Shown here one piece after another: positions 18,089-25,383 of a stretch of DNA of 64,000 nucleotides. Both the position numbers and the translations under genes were made by a program. Where the stretch lies: the NCBI RefSeq assembly GCF_900111935.1, contig NZ_FOYN01000003.1, positions 124,001 through 188,000 on the forward strand, given 5' to 3'. Below the pieces are notes generated by a model, which saw nothing but the letters and a program-made list of their open reading frames with translations, was not told where the DNA came from and ran no database searches. Within the stretch, counting starts at the first letter, position 1. Each line of letters begins with the position of its first letter. The stretch comes from Halorubrum sodomense. Its GTDB lineage: Archaea; Halobacteriota; Halobacteria; Halobacteriales; Haloferacaceae.

Positions 18089-18547
18089 ATGGAACACGAG
18101 GCCGAGGTCGTCGGCGTCGGTGCGGGGTCGGCGCCGAGCGGCGACGTCCCGGCGGTGATCCTGTCCGCGCGCGGCGAGTACGTCCCGATATTCGTCAGCG
18201 CCGACCAGGCTCGATCGATCGGGATGGCGCTGGAGGGCGAACCGTTCGACCGACCGCTCACCCACGACCTCCTGGTCGACATCCTCACGGAGTTCGGCGG
18301 CGCCATCGACCGCGTCAGGGTCGACGACCTCCGCGACGGCACCTTCTACGCGAAGGTCGACGCCGAGCGCTACGAGGACGGCGAGCCGGAGCGGTTCGTC
18401 TTCGACGCCCGCCCCTCCGACGCGCTCGCGCTCGCCGTGCGCGTCGACTGTCCGATCGTCGTGACCGACGAGGTGATCGACGAGGCCGGCCGCCCGTCGG
18501 ACTCGGTCGAGTTCAGCGGCGACGGCGACCCGTCCGAAGAGCGCTGA
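18089..18547 (+). CDS. Bifunctional nuclease (BFN, DUF151) family protein
   Basis: 152 residues of the DUF151/bifunctional nuclease domain. Conserved stretches: VILSARGEYVPIFVSADQAR, MALEGEPFDRPLTHDLLVDI and the signature DARPSDALALAVR. Plant and bacterial homologues have been reported as DNase/RNase; the archaeal role is not established. The ATG at 18089 gives the standard N-terminus; an upstream in-frame GTG adds 13 unlikely residues. Confidence 0.87.
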   Translation: MEHEAEVVGVGAGSAPSGDVPAVILSARGEYVPIFVSADQARSIGMALEGEPFDRPLTHDLLVDILTEFGGAIDRVRVDDLRDGTFYAKVDAERYEDGEPERFVFDARPSDALALAVRVDCPIVVTDEVIDEAGRPSDSVEFSGDGDPSEER

Positions 18548-18614
18548 GCCGCCGGGTCCGGTGACGGCCGACGGGAAGCCCGTCGTTCAAGTCGCCGGGC
18601 GTCCCACGACGGGT

Positions 18615-19097
18615 ATGGACGAGACGGCCACGCTCGCCTCCTCGCACACCGAGATGACGGAGATGCTGCTCCCGAACGACACGAACAACCTCGGCCGCGC
18701 GCTCGGGGGCGCCGTGTTGCACTGGATGGACATCTGCGGCGCCATCGCCGGCATGCGCTTTTCGAACCGACAGGTCGTCACCGCCTCGATGGACCACGTC
18801 GACTTCATCGCGCCCATCGAGACGGGCGAGGTCGCGATCATCGAGGGGTACGTGTTCAACACCGGTCGGACGAGCGTCGACGCGAAGGTCGACGTCCGCG
18901 CCGAGGACCCGCGAACCGACGAGACGCGGCGGACGACCACCTCCTACTTCACGTTCGTCGCGCTCGACGACGAGGGACGCCCGACGCCGGTTCCCGATCT
19001 CGCGTGCCCGACCGCGGACGAGGAAGCCCTCCGCGACGACGCCCTCGAAGGCCGCGAGGAACAGCTGCGGCAGGTCGTCGACCGCTACGACATCTGA
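18615..19097 (+). CDS. Acyl-CoA thioesterase, hotdog fold
   Basis: 160 residues. Hotdog-fold thioesterase of the BFIT/acyl-CoA thioester hydrolase type: MLLPNDTNNLGRALGGAVLH (with the catalytic-region Asn/Asp), WMDICGAIAGMRFSNRQVVT and DHVDFIAPIETGEVAIIEG. It releases free fatty acid or small acyl groups from CoA in the cytoplasm. The ATG at 18615 gives the family-typical N-terminus. Its 3' end is convergent with the DUF123 gene, with 19 bases between them. Confidence 0.87.
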   Translation: MDETATLASSHTEMTEMLLPNDTNNLGRALGGAVLHWMDICGAIAGMRFSNRQVVTASMDHVDFIAPIETGEVAIIEGYVFNTGRTSVDAKVDVRAEDPRTDETRRTTTSYFTFVALDDEGRPTPVPDLACPTADEEALRDDALEGREEQLRQVVDRYDI

Positions 19098-19116
19098 ACG
19101 GGCGCCCCGCGAGCGT

Positions 19117-19620
19117 TCACTCCGCCGAGCCCGCGACGACCTCGACGGTCGCGTCCGGCGCGTCGGACGCGGCGACCGCCGCCCCGTGTGCCGCCAGCGC
19201 GCGCTCCGCGAGGGCGTCGAGCGCCTCGTCGGCGTCGCCGCCGCGCTCGTCCCGGTCGCCGCTCGCGAGGTGGCTCGGACAGCCGCAGTCGGAGGCGCCG
19301 AACCCGTCGACCGGTCCGGGCGGCAGCCGCTCGGCGACCGCGCACTCGACGTCGACGCCGATGCTCCGCACGACGCGGTCGATCCGCGCCGCCGGGTGGC
19401 CGAGCAGGTAGTCGACGTGCCAGTGGCGGACGTCGTGGTCGCCGCGCGCGGTGCGCCGGTGCCTGTCGACCCGGGAGAAGCCGCCGGCGCCGAGCGCGCT
19501 GCCCGTGTAGGCGTACGCGCCGGCCGGGAGGCGGTACTCGCCCAGCGCGCCCGCCGACAGCGTCGCGTCGCTCGCGAGGGCGACGACGAGGGTGTAGCTC
19601 CCCCCGTCGGCGCCGCTCAT
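19117..19620 (-). CDS. DUF123 (GIY-YIG-like) family protein
   Basis: 167 residues. The GIY-YIG-related core can be followed: YTLVVALASD, then YRLPAGAYAYTGSALG, VDRHRR, and HWHVDYLLGHP. A Cys pair appears in ASDCGCPSHL. DUF123 proteins are predicted nucleases (Uri superfamily) with no firm role; some are fused to endonuclease III in archaea. The C-terminal ~45 residues are a weakly conserved acidic tail. Not obviously co-transcribed with its neighbour, 37 bases away. Confidence 0.83.
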   Translation of the reverse strand: MSGADGGSYTLVVALASDATLSAGALGEYRLPAGAYAYTGSALGAGGFSRVDRHRRTARGDHDVRHWHVDYLLGHPAARIDRVVRSIGVDVECAVAERLPPGPVDGFGASDCGCPSHLASGDRDERGGDADEALDALAERALAAHGAAVAASDAPDATVEVVAGSAE

Positions 19621-19657
19621 CGGTCGATCACCGCCCGAGAGCCGCTCTCCGCGGCGC

Positions 19658-20101
19658 TCACGACAGCGCGGCCGGCGCCTCGTCGGCGGCCGACCGGAGC
19701 GATCCCACCAGATCGCTCGCGTCGCCGTCGAGCGGGTAGGCGTCGTGGAAGTCCGCCGGGTCGCGGTCGCGGCCCGACAGCGCGCCGACGACGCCGGCGA
19801 TGCGGTCGTAGTTGTCGCGGACGAGCCCCCCGACGATCCCGGGTGTCCCGGCGCGGTCGGCCAGCTCTTCGGCGGCCGACCGGCCCGCGTACACCCGGCG
19901 CTCGGCGGGGTCGACGAACACCATCGCGAAGGGGCGCGAGCCGAACTGGGCGTCGAGGAACGGCCCGACCGGGTCGGCCTCCCACGGGACCGCGACGACG
20001 CCGTCGAGCCGGCGGAGCGCGACCGCCGCGACCGAGCAGTACGGGCAGTCGCCGTCGAATATCAACACCGGAGCGTCGGCGCCGTCCGGGTCAGGAGTCA
20101 T
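19658..20101 (-). CDS. DCC (DUF393) thiol-disulfide oxidoreductase-like protein
   Basis: 147 residues with a thioredoxin-like start, VLIFDGDCPYCSVAAVALR, giving the family's CxxC at residues 19-22. It probably exchanges thiols and disulfides; the substrate is unknown. Two ATGs are possible (20122 and 20101). The minus-strand TATA-like CTTAAGCC at about 20125-20132 is too close to 20122 but 24-30 bases from 20101, so 20101 is preferred. Confidence 0.83.
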   Translation of the reverse strand: MTPDPDGADAPVLIFDGDCPYCSVAAVALRRLDGVVAVPWEADPVGPFLDAQFGSRPFAMVFVDPAERRVYAGRSAAEELADRAGTPGIVGGLVRDNYDRIAGVVGALSGRDRDPADFHDAYPLDGDASDLVGSLRSAADEAPAALS

Positions 20102-20179
20102 ATCGAATAAGAGGGTTTCCATCGGCTTAAGCGGCCGGCCGGGACGAACTTGTTCGGTCGGAGAGCGTCGCGAACCCGC

Positions 20180-20464
20180 TCAGTGCGAGTGACCGAGCGC
20201 CTCTTCGAGCGGCTGTCCGAACCGCTCCTCGAACAGCTCCGCGGCCGTCTCCTCCATCTCCGCGATGTCGTCCGGCACGTCACCCTCGCTGTGGTTGACG
20301 ATGACGTGCGCCTGCTGGGCCATCGCCTGAACGATCACGTCGGAGACGACCCGCGTCGCCGGCTCTCCCTGCTCGCTGAGCACGTCGACGAGGCCGGCGG
20401 GCAGTTCGAACGACTCTTCCTCACCGTCGGGGCCGCTGACCGTGTAGGTCTCGGTGTCTCCCAT
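20180..20464 (-). CDS. Small haloarchaeal protein, function unknown
   Basis: 94 residues, acidic, with a mixed N-terminal part (YTVSGPDGEEESFELPAGLV) and helical remainder (SDVIVQAMAQQAHVIVNHSE, then a Glu-rich helix). It ends GHSH and has no Cys. It lies just downstream of the znu-type operon on the same strand. It resembles conserved short haloarchaeal proteins, but I cannot name the family with certainty. Confidence 0.65.
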   Translation of the reverse strand: MGDTETYTVSGPDGEEESFELPAGLVDVLSEQGEPATRVVSDVIVQAMAQQAHVIVNHSEGDVPDDIAEMEETAAELFEERFGQPLEEALGHSH

Positions 20465-20560
20465 ACGCGTGGGTCGCGGCCGCGACATAAGGGTCTGTGG
20501 AAACCGGACGCGAGCCGGACGCGGTCACCGCTCGCGAGCCGGGCGCGGATTCCTCCGTCC

Positions 20561-21619
20561 TCACCCGTGCGTCGAGATGGCCCTCACGGAGAAGCCGGAG
20601 CCGACGACGCTCGCGAGGTACACGGCGATGGCCGTGACGACGATGGATCCCCCGGAGGGAAGCCCGAGGCCGATCGAGACGGCGAAGCCCCCGATCACCG
20701 ACAGCTGGCCGACGATGACCGAGAGGTACACCGTCTCGCGGAAGCTCCGGGCGACCTGCGAGGCGGCCGCGACGGGGACGACTAACATCGCGGCGACGAG
20801 GATGACGCCCAACACCTGCATCGCGCCGACGACGACGACCGCGGTCAACACCACGAGCAGGGTGTTGTAGCCGGTGACGTTCAGCCGTGCGACCCGCGCG
20901 GCCTGCTCGTCGAAGGTGATGAAGAGGAGCTGTTTGTACGTCAGCGCCACGCCCGCGACGACGATCAGCGCGAGCGCGCCCATCAGGCGCGCGCCCTCCG
21001 GCGTGACCACCGCGAGGTTCCCGAACAGGTACCCCTGAATGTTGACGCCGGTGAGGCCGTCGCCGTAGCTGATGATCAGCGTGCCGACCGCGAAGCTCCC
21101 GCTGAGCATGATCGCGATCGGCACGTCGCCGTAGGCGTCGGTGCGCTCGGTGAGCCACTGGACCGCGAGCGCGCCGGCGATACCGACCGCGAGCGCGACG
21201 AGCAGCAGCGACCCGTTCCACCCGGTCGAGGAGGTGACGAGGATGCCGACCGCCACGCCGGCGAACGCCGTGTGCGCGAGCGTCTCGCCGATCAGCGCCA
21301 TCTCTCGGTGGACGAGGAACGAGCCCACGAGCGGAGCGACCACGCCGACGAGCACGCCGACCGCCATCGACTGCCACATGATCGGGTGTCGGAACACGTT
21401 CGTGCCGAACGCGGCGTCCATCCCGCGGCCAAGCGAGCGGAACGCGACGTAGAGGTCGCTCGCCACCGGGAGGTCCCGCGCCCAGTAGAGCAGGAGGAAC
21501 CCGAGCATGCCGGCCGCGACGACGCCGGTGAGTCCGATTCCGACGAGCTCCGCGGTTCGGCGGAGGCCTCGGACGGAGCGGGCACGCGCCCGGTCGTCGG
21601 CCGCTGATTCCCCGCTCAT
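20561..21619 (-). CDS. Metal ABC transporter permease, ZnuB-like
   Basis: 352 residues, ABC-3 family permease for Zn2+/Mn2+ import. After ~30 charged residues it has about eight to nine hydrophobic segments. Family stretches: HREMALIGETLAHTAFAGVA, ISYGDGLTGVNIQGYLFGNL and VVVVGAMQVLGVILVAAMLV. The start overlaps the ATPase stop (ATGA). The N-terminus is extended by a segment containing YWARDLPVASDLYVAFRSLG. Third gene of the operon. Confidence 0.93.
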   Translation of the reverse strand: MSGESAADDRARARSVRGLRRTAELVGIGLTGVVAAGMLGFLLLYWARDLPVASDLYVAFRSLGRGMDAAFGTNVFRHPIMWQSMAVGVLVGVVAPLVGSFLVHREMALIGETLAHTAFAGVAVGILVTSSTGWNGSLLLVALAVGIAGALAVQWLTERTDAYGDVPIAIMLSGSFAVGTLIISYGDGLTGVNIQGYLFGNLAVVTPEGARLMGALALIVVAGVALTYKQLLFITFDEQAARVARLNVTGYNTLLVVLTAVVVVGAMQVLGVILVAAMLVVPVAAASQVARSFRETVYLSVIVGQLSVIGGFAVSIGLGLPSGGSIVVTAIAVYLASVVGSGFSVRAISTHG

Positions 21620-22359
21620 CAGTGGTGATGGTGGACGACCTGTCCGTCGGTGCCGTACGCAGCCGCGAGGGCGTCGCTCTCGACGAACGACTCGGTGTCC
21701 CCGTGATGGTACAGCTCGGTGTTGATACAGGCGATGCGGTTGGCGCGCTCGGTGACGACGCCGATGTCGTGCTCGATGAGGATGACCGTGATCCCCTCGT
21801 CGTTGAGGTCGTCGAGGAGGGCGTAGAAGGCGTCGCGCGACTCGGCGTCGACGCCGACCGTCGGCTCGTCGAGCGCGAGCAGGTCCGCGTCGCTCGCGAG
21901 GGCCCGCGCGATGTACGCCCGCTGTTTCTGGCCGCCCGACAGCTCCGAGACGAGCCGGTCGGCCAGCCCCTCGATACCGACCGTCTCGATGGCGTCCGCG
22001 ACGGCGGCTCGGTCGGCCGCGGAGAGTCGCCCGCGGCCGGCGCGTGCGAACCGGCCCATCGTGACGCACTCGCGGACGGTGACCGGCATCGCGCCGCCCC
22101 GGCTCGTCGCCTTCTGGGAGACGTAGCCGATCCGGCCCCCGTCGTCGAACTCGTCGATCGGACGCCCGAACAGCTCGACGGACCCCTCGTCGGGCTCGTG
22201 GAGCCCGAGCATGAGGTGGAGCAGGGTCGTCTTCCCGGAGCCGTTCGGCCCGACGAGCCCGAGGAAGTCCCCCTCCTCGACGGTCAGCGAGACGTCGCTG
22301 ACGGCGACGGTGTCGCCGTAGGCGAACGTCACGCCGTCGAGAGCCACGATTGCGGTCAC
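21619..22359 (-). CDS. Metal ABC transporter ATP-binding protein, ZnuC-like
   Basis: 246 residues. Walker A GPNGSGKTT, Q-loop YVSQKATSRGGAMPVTV, signature LSGGQKQR, Walker B DLLALDEPTVG, switch His IEHDIG. The protein ends VVHHHH, a natural four-His tail that may bind or sense the transported metal. It lies 94 bases after the binding-protein gene; that gap has a weak AT-rich stretch around 22388-22400 that might serve as an internal promoter. The stop overlaps the permease start. Confidence 0.94.
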   Translation of the reverse strand: MTAIVALDGVTFAYGDTVAVSDVSLTVEEGDFLGLVGPNGSGKTTLLHLMLGLHEPDEGSVELFGRPIDEFDDGGRIGYVSQKATSRGGAMPVTVRECVTMGRFARAGRGRLSAADRAAVADAIETVGIEGLADRLVSELSGGQKQRAYIARALASDADLLALDEPTVGVDAESRDAFYALLDDLNDEGITVILIEHDIGVVTERANRIACINTELYHHGDTESFVESDALAAAYGTDGQVVHHHH

Positions 22360-22453
22360 TGCGTGTCCCTCACGTGGGGAGCCCGTACGTTTAGCTCTTT
22401 TACTCCGTCGTCGCGTCCGCGGCGGGGAGTCCGGCGGTCGGTCACGGTCCCGC

Positions 22454-23470
22454 TCACTGCGCCCCCAACGCCCGCTCGAAGGCGGGGACGTTGATCTCGG
22501 TCATCTGTTCGAGGTAGCCGTACCCGGCCTCGTTCCACTCGCGGGTCGTTCCCCCCGCGGGCGTGACGGGGACCGCCGCCGTCGCGCCGCTGTTCGCGAC
22601 GATCGACTCGGCGAGTCTGGGCGACTGGAAGCGGTCGTACAACACGACCTCGATCCCCGCCGAGTCGACGAGTTCGATCGTGTCGGCTATCTCCGTCTGC
22701 GTCGGCTCGTTCTGCGGCGAGACGCCGACCGGCGAGTGGAGTCGGAAACCGTAGCGCGCCTCGAGGTACTGAAACGAGTTGTGGCCCGCGATCACCGCCA
22801 CGTCTCGCGCGGCGTCCTCCGCGATCGACTCGAAGGCGGCGTCGATCGCGTCGAGCTCCTCGACGTACGCGTCGGCGTTGGCGGCGTACGCCTCGGCGTT
22901 GTCCGGATCCGCCTCCCCGAGCCCCGTGGCGATCGTGTCGACCATCTCGCCCGCGAGGACCGGGTCGACCCAGACGTGCGGGTCGTACCGGGTCTCGCCG
23001 TCGTCGTCGCCCCCGCCGCCGTCGCGGGTTCCGCTCCCGTCGTCCCCGCCCGTCCCCCCGCCGTGCGAGTGGTCCCAGGCGAGCAGGTCGTCCTCCAGCC
23101 CGTCGAGCCCGTCGATCACGGCGACCGTGTCGTAGTCCCTCTCGAGGGTCGCGGCGAGGTCCTGCGCCCACGAGAACTCCGGGCTGTCGAGGTAGACGAA
23201 CGCGTCCGTCGCGGCGACGTCGGCGGCGAGGGTCCCGTCCGGGGTCCAGCCGTGACCGAGCTGCCCCACGTCGACCGGGTCCTCGAAGCTCGCGCGGTCG
23301 CCCGCGACTTCGTTCGCCCAGTCGCTGAGGGTGAAGAAGGCGGCGTACCCCGAGTCGAACCCCTCGGGGTCGGCGTTCGCGGCGCCGGAACACCCCGCCA
23401 ACGCCGCCGTCGTTCCGGCGACGGCCAACCCGGCGCCGCGCCGCAGCACGGACCGCCGTGAGTGAGTCAT
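22454..23470 (-). CDS. Metal ABC transporter substrate-binding lipoprotein, ZnuA-like
   Basis: 338 residues, cluster A-I (cluster 9) metal-binding protein. Twin-arginine signal (SRRSVLRRGAG) and lipobox LAGC with Cys27. Expected ligands: His in QLGHGWTPDG, His in YDPHVWVDPV, His in IAGHNSFQYLEARYGF, and an acidic residue near LYDRFQSPRLAESI. A low-complexity Gly/Asp/His loop (starting DHSHGGG) precedes the DPHVW motif, as in zinc-specific ZnuA. The ATG at 23470 puts the Arg pair at residues 5-6. Upstream lies a block of repeated operator-like sequence. Confidence 0.93.
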   Translation of the reverse strand: MTHSRRSVLRRGAGLAVAGTTAALAGCSGAANADPEGFDSGYAAFFTLSDWANEVAGDRASFEDPVDVGQLGHGWTPDGTLAADVAATDAFVYLDSPEFSWAQDLAATLERDYDTVAVIDGLDGLEDDLLAWDHSHGGGTGGDDGSGTRDGGGGDDDGETRYDPHVWVDPVLAGEMVDTIATGLGEADPDNAEAYAANADAYVEELDAIDAAFESIAEDAARDVAVIAGHNSFQYLEARYGFRLHSPVGVSPQNEPTQTEIADTIELVDSAGIEVVLYDRFQSPRLAESIVANSGATAAVPVTPAGGTTREWNEAGYGYLEQMTEINVPAFERALGAQ

Positions 23471-23499
23471 ACCGATCGATACCACCGATTAACAGAAAA

Positions 23500-23564
23500 G
23501 AGTTGTTATTTCACAACTCCCAGTTAATAACTCAGGTTCGAAACCCGCCCGACGTTAACAACTC
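23500..23564 (-). promoter_or_regulatory. Operator-like repeats upstream of the znu operon
   Basis: Three copies of an 11-bp motif GAGTTRTTAAC (or complement): GAGTTGTTATT at 23500, GTTAATAACTC at 23523-23533 and GTTAACAACTC at 23554-23564. In addition GAGTTGT (23500-23506) and ACAACTC (23513-23519) make a perfect 7-bp inverted repeat with a 6-base spacer. The block lies 30-95 bases before znuA and is the only AT-rich DNA here. It is probably the binding site of a metal-responsive repressor, such as a DtxR/SirR-type protein; the regulator is not in this window. Confidence 0.55.
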
Positions 23565-23590
23565 GACGGCGGGGTACCGGCGACGTCGGC

Positions 23591-24109
23591 TCAGTCGGTG
23601 AGGTCGACGACGGTCGCGTCCGCGAGTCCCGCGAGCGTCTCGGGCTCGACCACGAACACCGCGTTCGGTGTCCCCGCCGCGCCGTAGACGGTGTCGTACT
23701 CGGTGAGCGTCGGATCGAAGACGGTCGGCAGCGCGGCGTCGTGGCAGACCGGTGGAACGCCGCCGATGCTCCAGCCGACGACCTCGCGGATCCGGTCGGG
23801 GTCGCCCATCTCGGCGGCGTCGGCACCGAAGTGGTCCGCGACGGCATCGAGGTCTAGCCGGTTCGCGCCGCTCGTGATCGCCGCGACGAGGTCGTCGGGC
23901 GGAGCCCGACCGCCGGACCCCCGTCGCGCCTCGTCGTCGCCGCGGGAAAGCGAGACGATGATCGTCGACGCGATGGCGCCCGTCTCGCAGCCCAGGGCGT
24001 CGGCCGCGGCGGCCGCGGTCTCGGTGCTGGCGTCGAACTCCAGCACGTCGACGTCGGCGTCGTACCGTTCCCGGGCTCGCTCCCCGAACTCCGCCGCGCG
24101 TGGATGCAT
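23591..24109 (-). CDS. YbaK/ProX-type aminoacyl-tRNA deacylase
   Basis: 172 residues of the YbaK/prolyl-tRNA synthetase-associated editing domain. Recognisable parts are DVDVLEFDASTETAAAAADA, GAIASTIIVSL, the loop VGWSIGGVPPVCH and TEYDTVYGAAGTPNAVFVVE. Members hydrolyse mischarged tRNAs (for example Cys- or Ala-tRNA-Pro). The internal ATG at 24109 matches the usual N-terminus better than a longer upstream extension. Convergent or neighbouring genes give no operon clue. Confidence 0.86.
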   Translation of the reverse strand: MHPRAAEFGERARERYDADVDVLEFDASTETAAAAADALGCETGAIASTIIVSLSRGDDEARRGSGGRAPPDDLVAAITSGANRLDLDAVADHFGADAAEMGDPDRIREVVGWSIGGVPPVCHDAALPTVFDPTLTEYDTVYGAAGTPNAVFVVEPETLAGLADATVVDLTD

Positions 24110-24187
24110 GCGATCGGAGCCGCGCCCGGACGATATCAAGCCCTCGGACGCGGTGAAACTGCGCCAAGTCAATCGGCGTCAGCGGCG

Positions 24188-24250
24188 TCTCTGATCCCGT
24201 CAGCGGCGGTTCAGACCGCGTCAGCGCCGGTTCGGACCCCGTCAGCGGGT
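24188..24250. repeat. Short degenerate repeats before the SBDS stop
   Basis: CGTCAGCG occurs three times, after TCCCGTC, ACCGCGTC and CCCCGTC contexts, spaced about 22-24 bases, each followed by a (G/C)CGGTTC-like stretch. A small slippage-type array between the deacylase and the SBDS gene. No function seen. Confidence 0.5.
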
Positions 24251-24967
24251 CCGCAGCTCGTCTTTGTCCTTGATCACGCGGGCGTCGCCCTCGCCGGAGG
24301 TGACCTCGTTGACGAGGTCGTAGAGGTCGTTCTGGAGCCCGGCGGGGAACGTGAGCACGCCGACCCACGAGCCGTCGTTCTGCCACTCCTCGCGCTCTAA
24401 GTCACCGAACTCCCGGATCTGGGCCTGCCCGGACCCCGCGTAGTCGGCCGGGAGCTGGACCGCCATCGTCACCTCCTCGAACCGGATCGGGATCACGGGT
24501 CGGAGCGCCTCGAGCGCGTCGTCCACCTGGTTCTCCACCGGCTCCATCGGATCGATCTGGAACCCGGCCTCCTCGAGGGCGCGCTCGATACGCTCGGGGG
24601 GGTGCGGCGAGTCGTCCATCTGCGGGTTCACCGCGTTGCGCGTGATGGTGGTGACCAGCTGGTTGTGCTTGCGCTCTTGCATCTCCTCGCGCTGCTCGGC
24701 GGTGATCTGGATCTCTCCGCGCTCGACGACCTCGGGGATGATCGAGAGCGCGTCCGTGGTGCCGAAAACGGTCTCTAAGTCCTCCTCGGCGGGCCGGTCC
24801 CCGCGCGAGGCGTTCTCGAAGACGTCCTCCGCGGCGATGACGTCTTCCAACTCCCCCTCGAACTCCCCGCGTTTGATCGCGAGCGCGGCGTCGGGGTCGA
24901 TCAGGACCTCGAAGCGCTCCCCGTGCGACTCCAGTCGGGCCGTCACGGCCTCGTCGAGCGATATCAT
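24242..24967 (-). CDS. Ribosome maturation protein SBDS/Sdo1
   Basis: 241 residues, archaeal orthologue of Shwachman-Bodian-Diamond syndrome protein, which acts in late large-subunit maturation (release of aIF6). FYSH-domain features: MISLDEAVTARLESHGERFE at the N-terminus and IDPDAALAIKRGEFEGELED; VFENASRGDRPAEEDLETVF; then QITAEQREEMQERKHNQLVT and NPQMDDSPHPPERIERALEE, followed by the C-terminal domain (PIRFEEVTMAVQLPADYAGS). The ATG at 24967 is preferred to one nine codons upstream because it starts directly with the conserved segment. Confidence 0.93.
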   Translation of the reverse strand: MISLDEAVTARLESHGERFEVLIDPDAALAIKRGEFEGELEDVIAAEDVFENASRGDRPAEEDLETVFGTTDALSIIPEVVERGEIQITAEQREEMQERKHNQLVTTITRNAVNPQMDDSPHPPERIERALEEAGFQIDPMEPVENQVDDALEALRPVIPIRFEEVTMAVQLPADYAGSGQAQIREFGDLEREEWQNDGSWVGVLTFPAGLQNDLYDLVNEVTSGEGDARVIKDKDELRTR

Positions 24968-25064
24968 ACCGGAGGGTACCACCCCCGCGGGCAAAAAGCC
25001 TCCCGCCGCCGCCGGTCGTCGCGTCGAGTCGTCGGGTCCGGGCGTCGCGCCGCCGCTCCCCCGA

Positions 25065-25265
25065 CTACCCGCCCGCCGTCGGCCGCTCGTCGTCCCACTC
25101 CGCTCGGCACGCCTGCGAGCAGAAGTGCCGGTGAACGACGTCGTCGCCGTCGACCCACGTCACCGTTCGGTGCCCGGTCCCCAGCGCCGGCTCGCCGCAC
25201 GTCGCGCAACTCGGCGCGGACTCCTCGTCGACGTCCTCCTCGAGCTCCGAGGTCGGATCCACCAT
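25065..25265 (-). CDS. Small treble-clef zinc-finger protein
   Basis: 66 residues. It carries CATCGEPALGTGHRTVTW, then HRHFCSQACRAEWDDE, that is CxxC-x~25-CxxxC, a treble-clef/TRASH-like zinc site, preceded by an acidic N-terminus. Haloarchaea have many such proteins (DUF7576-like; family number uncertain), thought to bind nucleic acid or partner proteins. The ATG at 25265 removes an unlikely N-terminal Arg/Cys-rich extension. Confidence 0.7.
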   Translation of the reverse strand: MVDPTSELEEDVDEESAPSCATCGEPALGTGHRTVTWVDGDDVVHRHFCSQACRAEWDDERPTAGG

Positions 25266-25383
25266 ACCTCCCGGTACGCCCGCGGACACTTGAACCCGCG
25301 AAGGGCGGCAGTTCTGGCCACGGCTCCCCCGGTCTCGCACCGAGGGCGGGCCGATCGGGCGGGCGGCGTGGGCGCTCGCGTCG

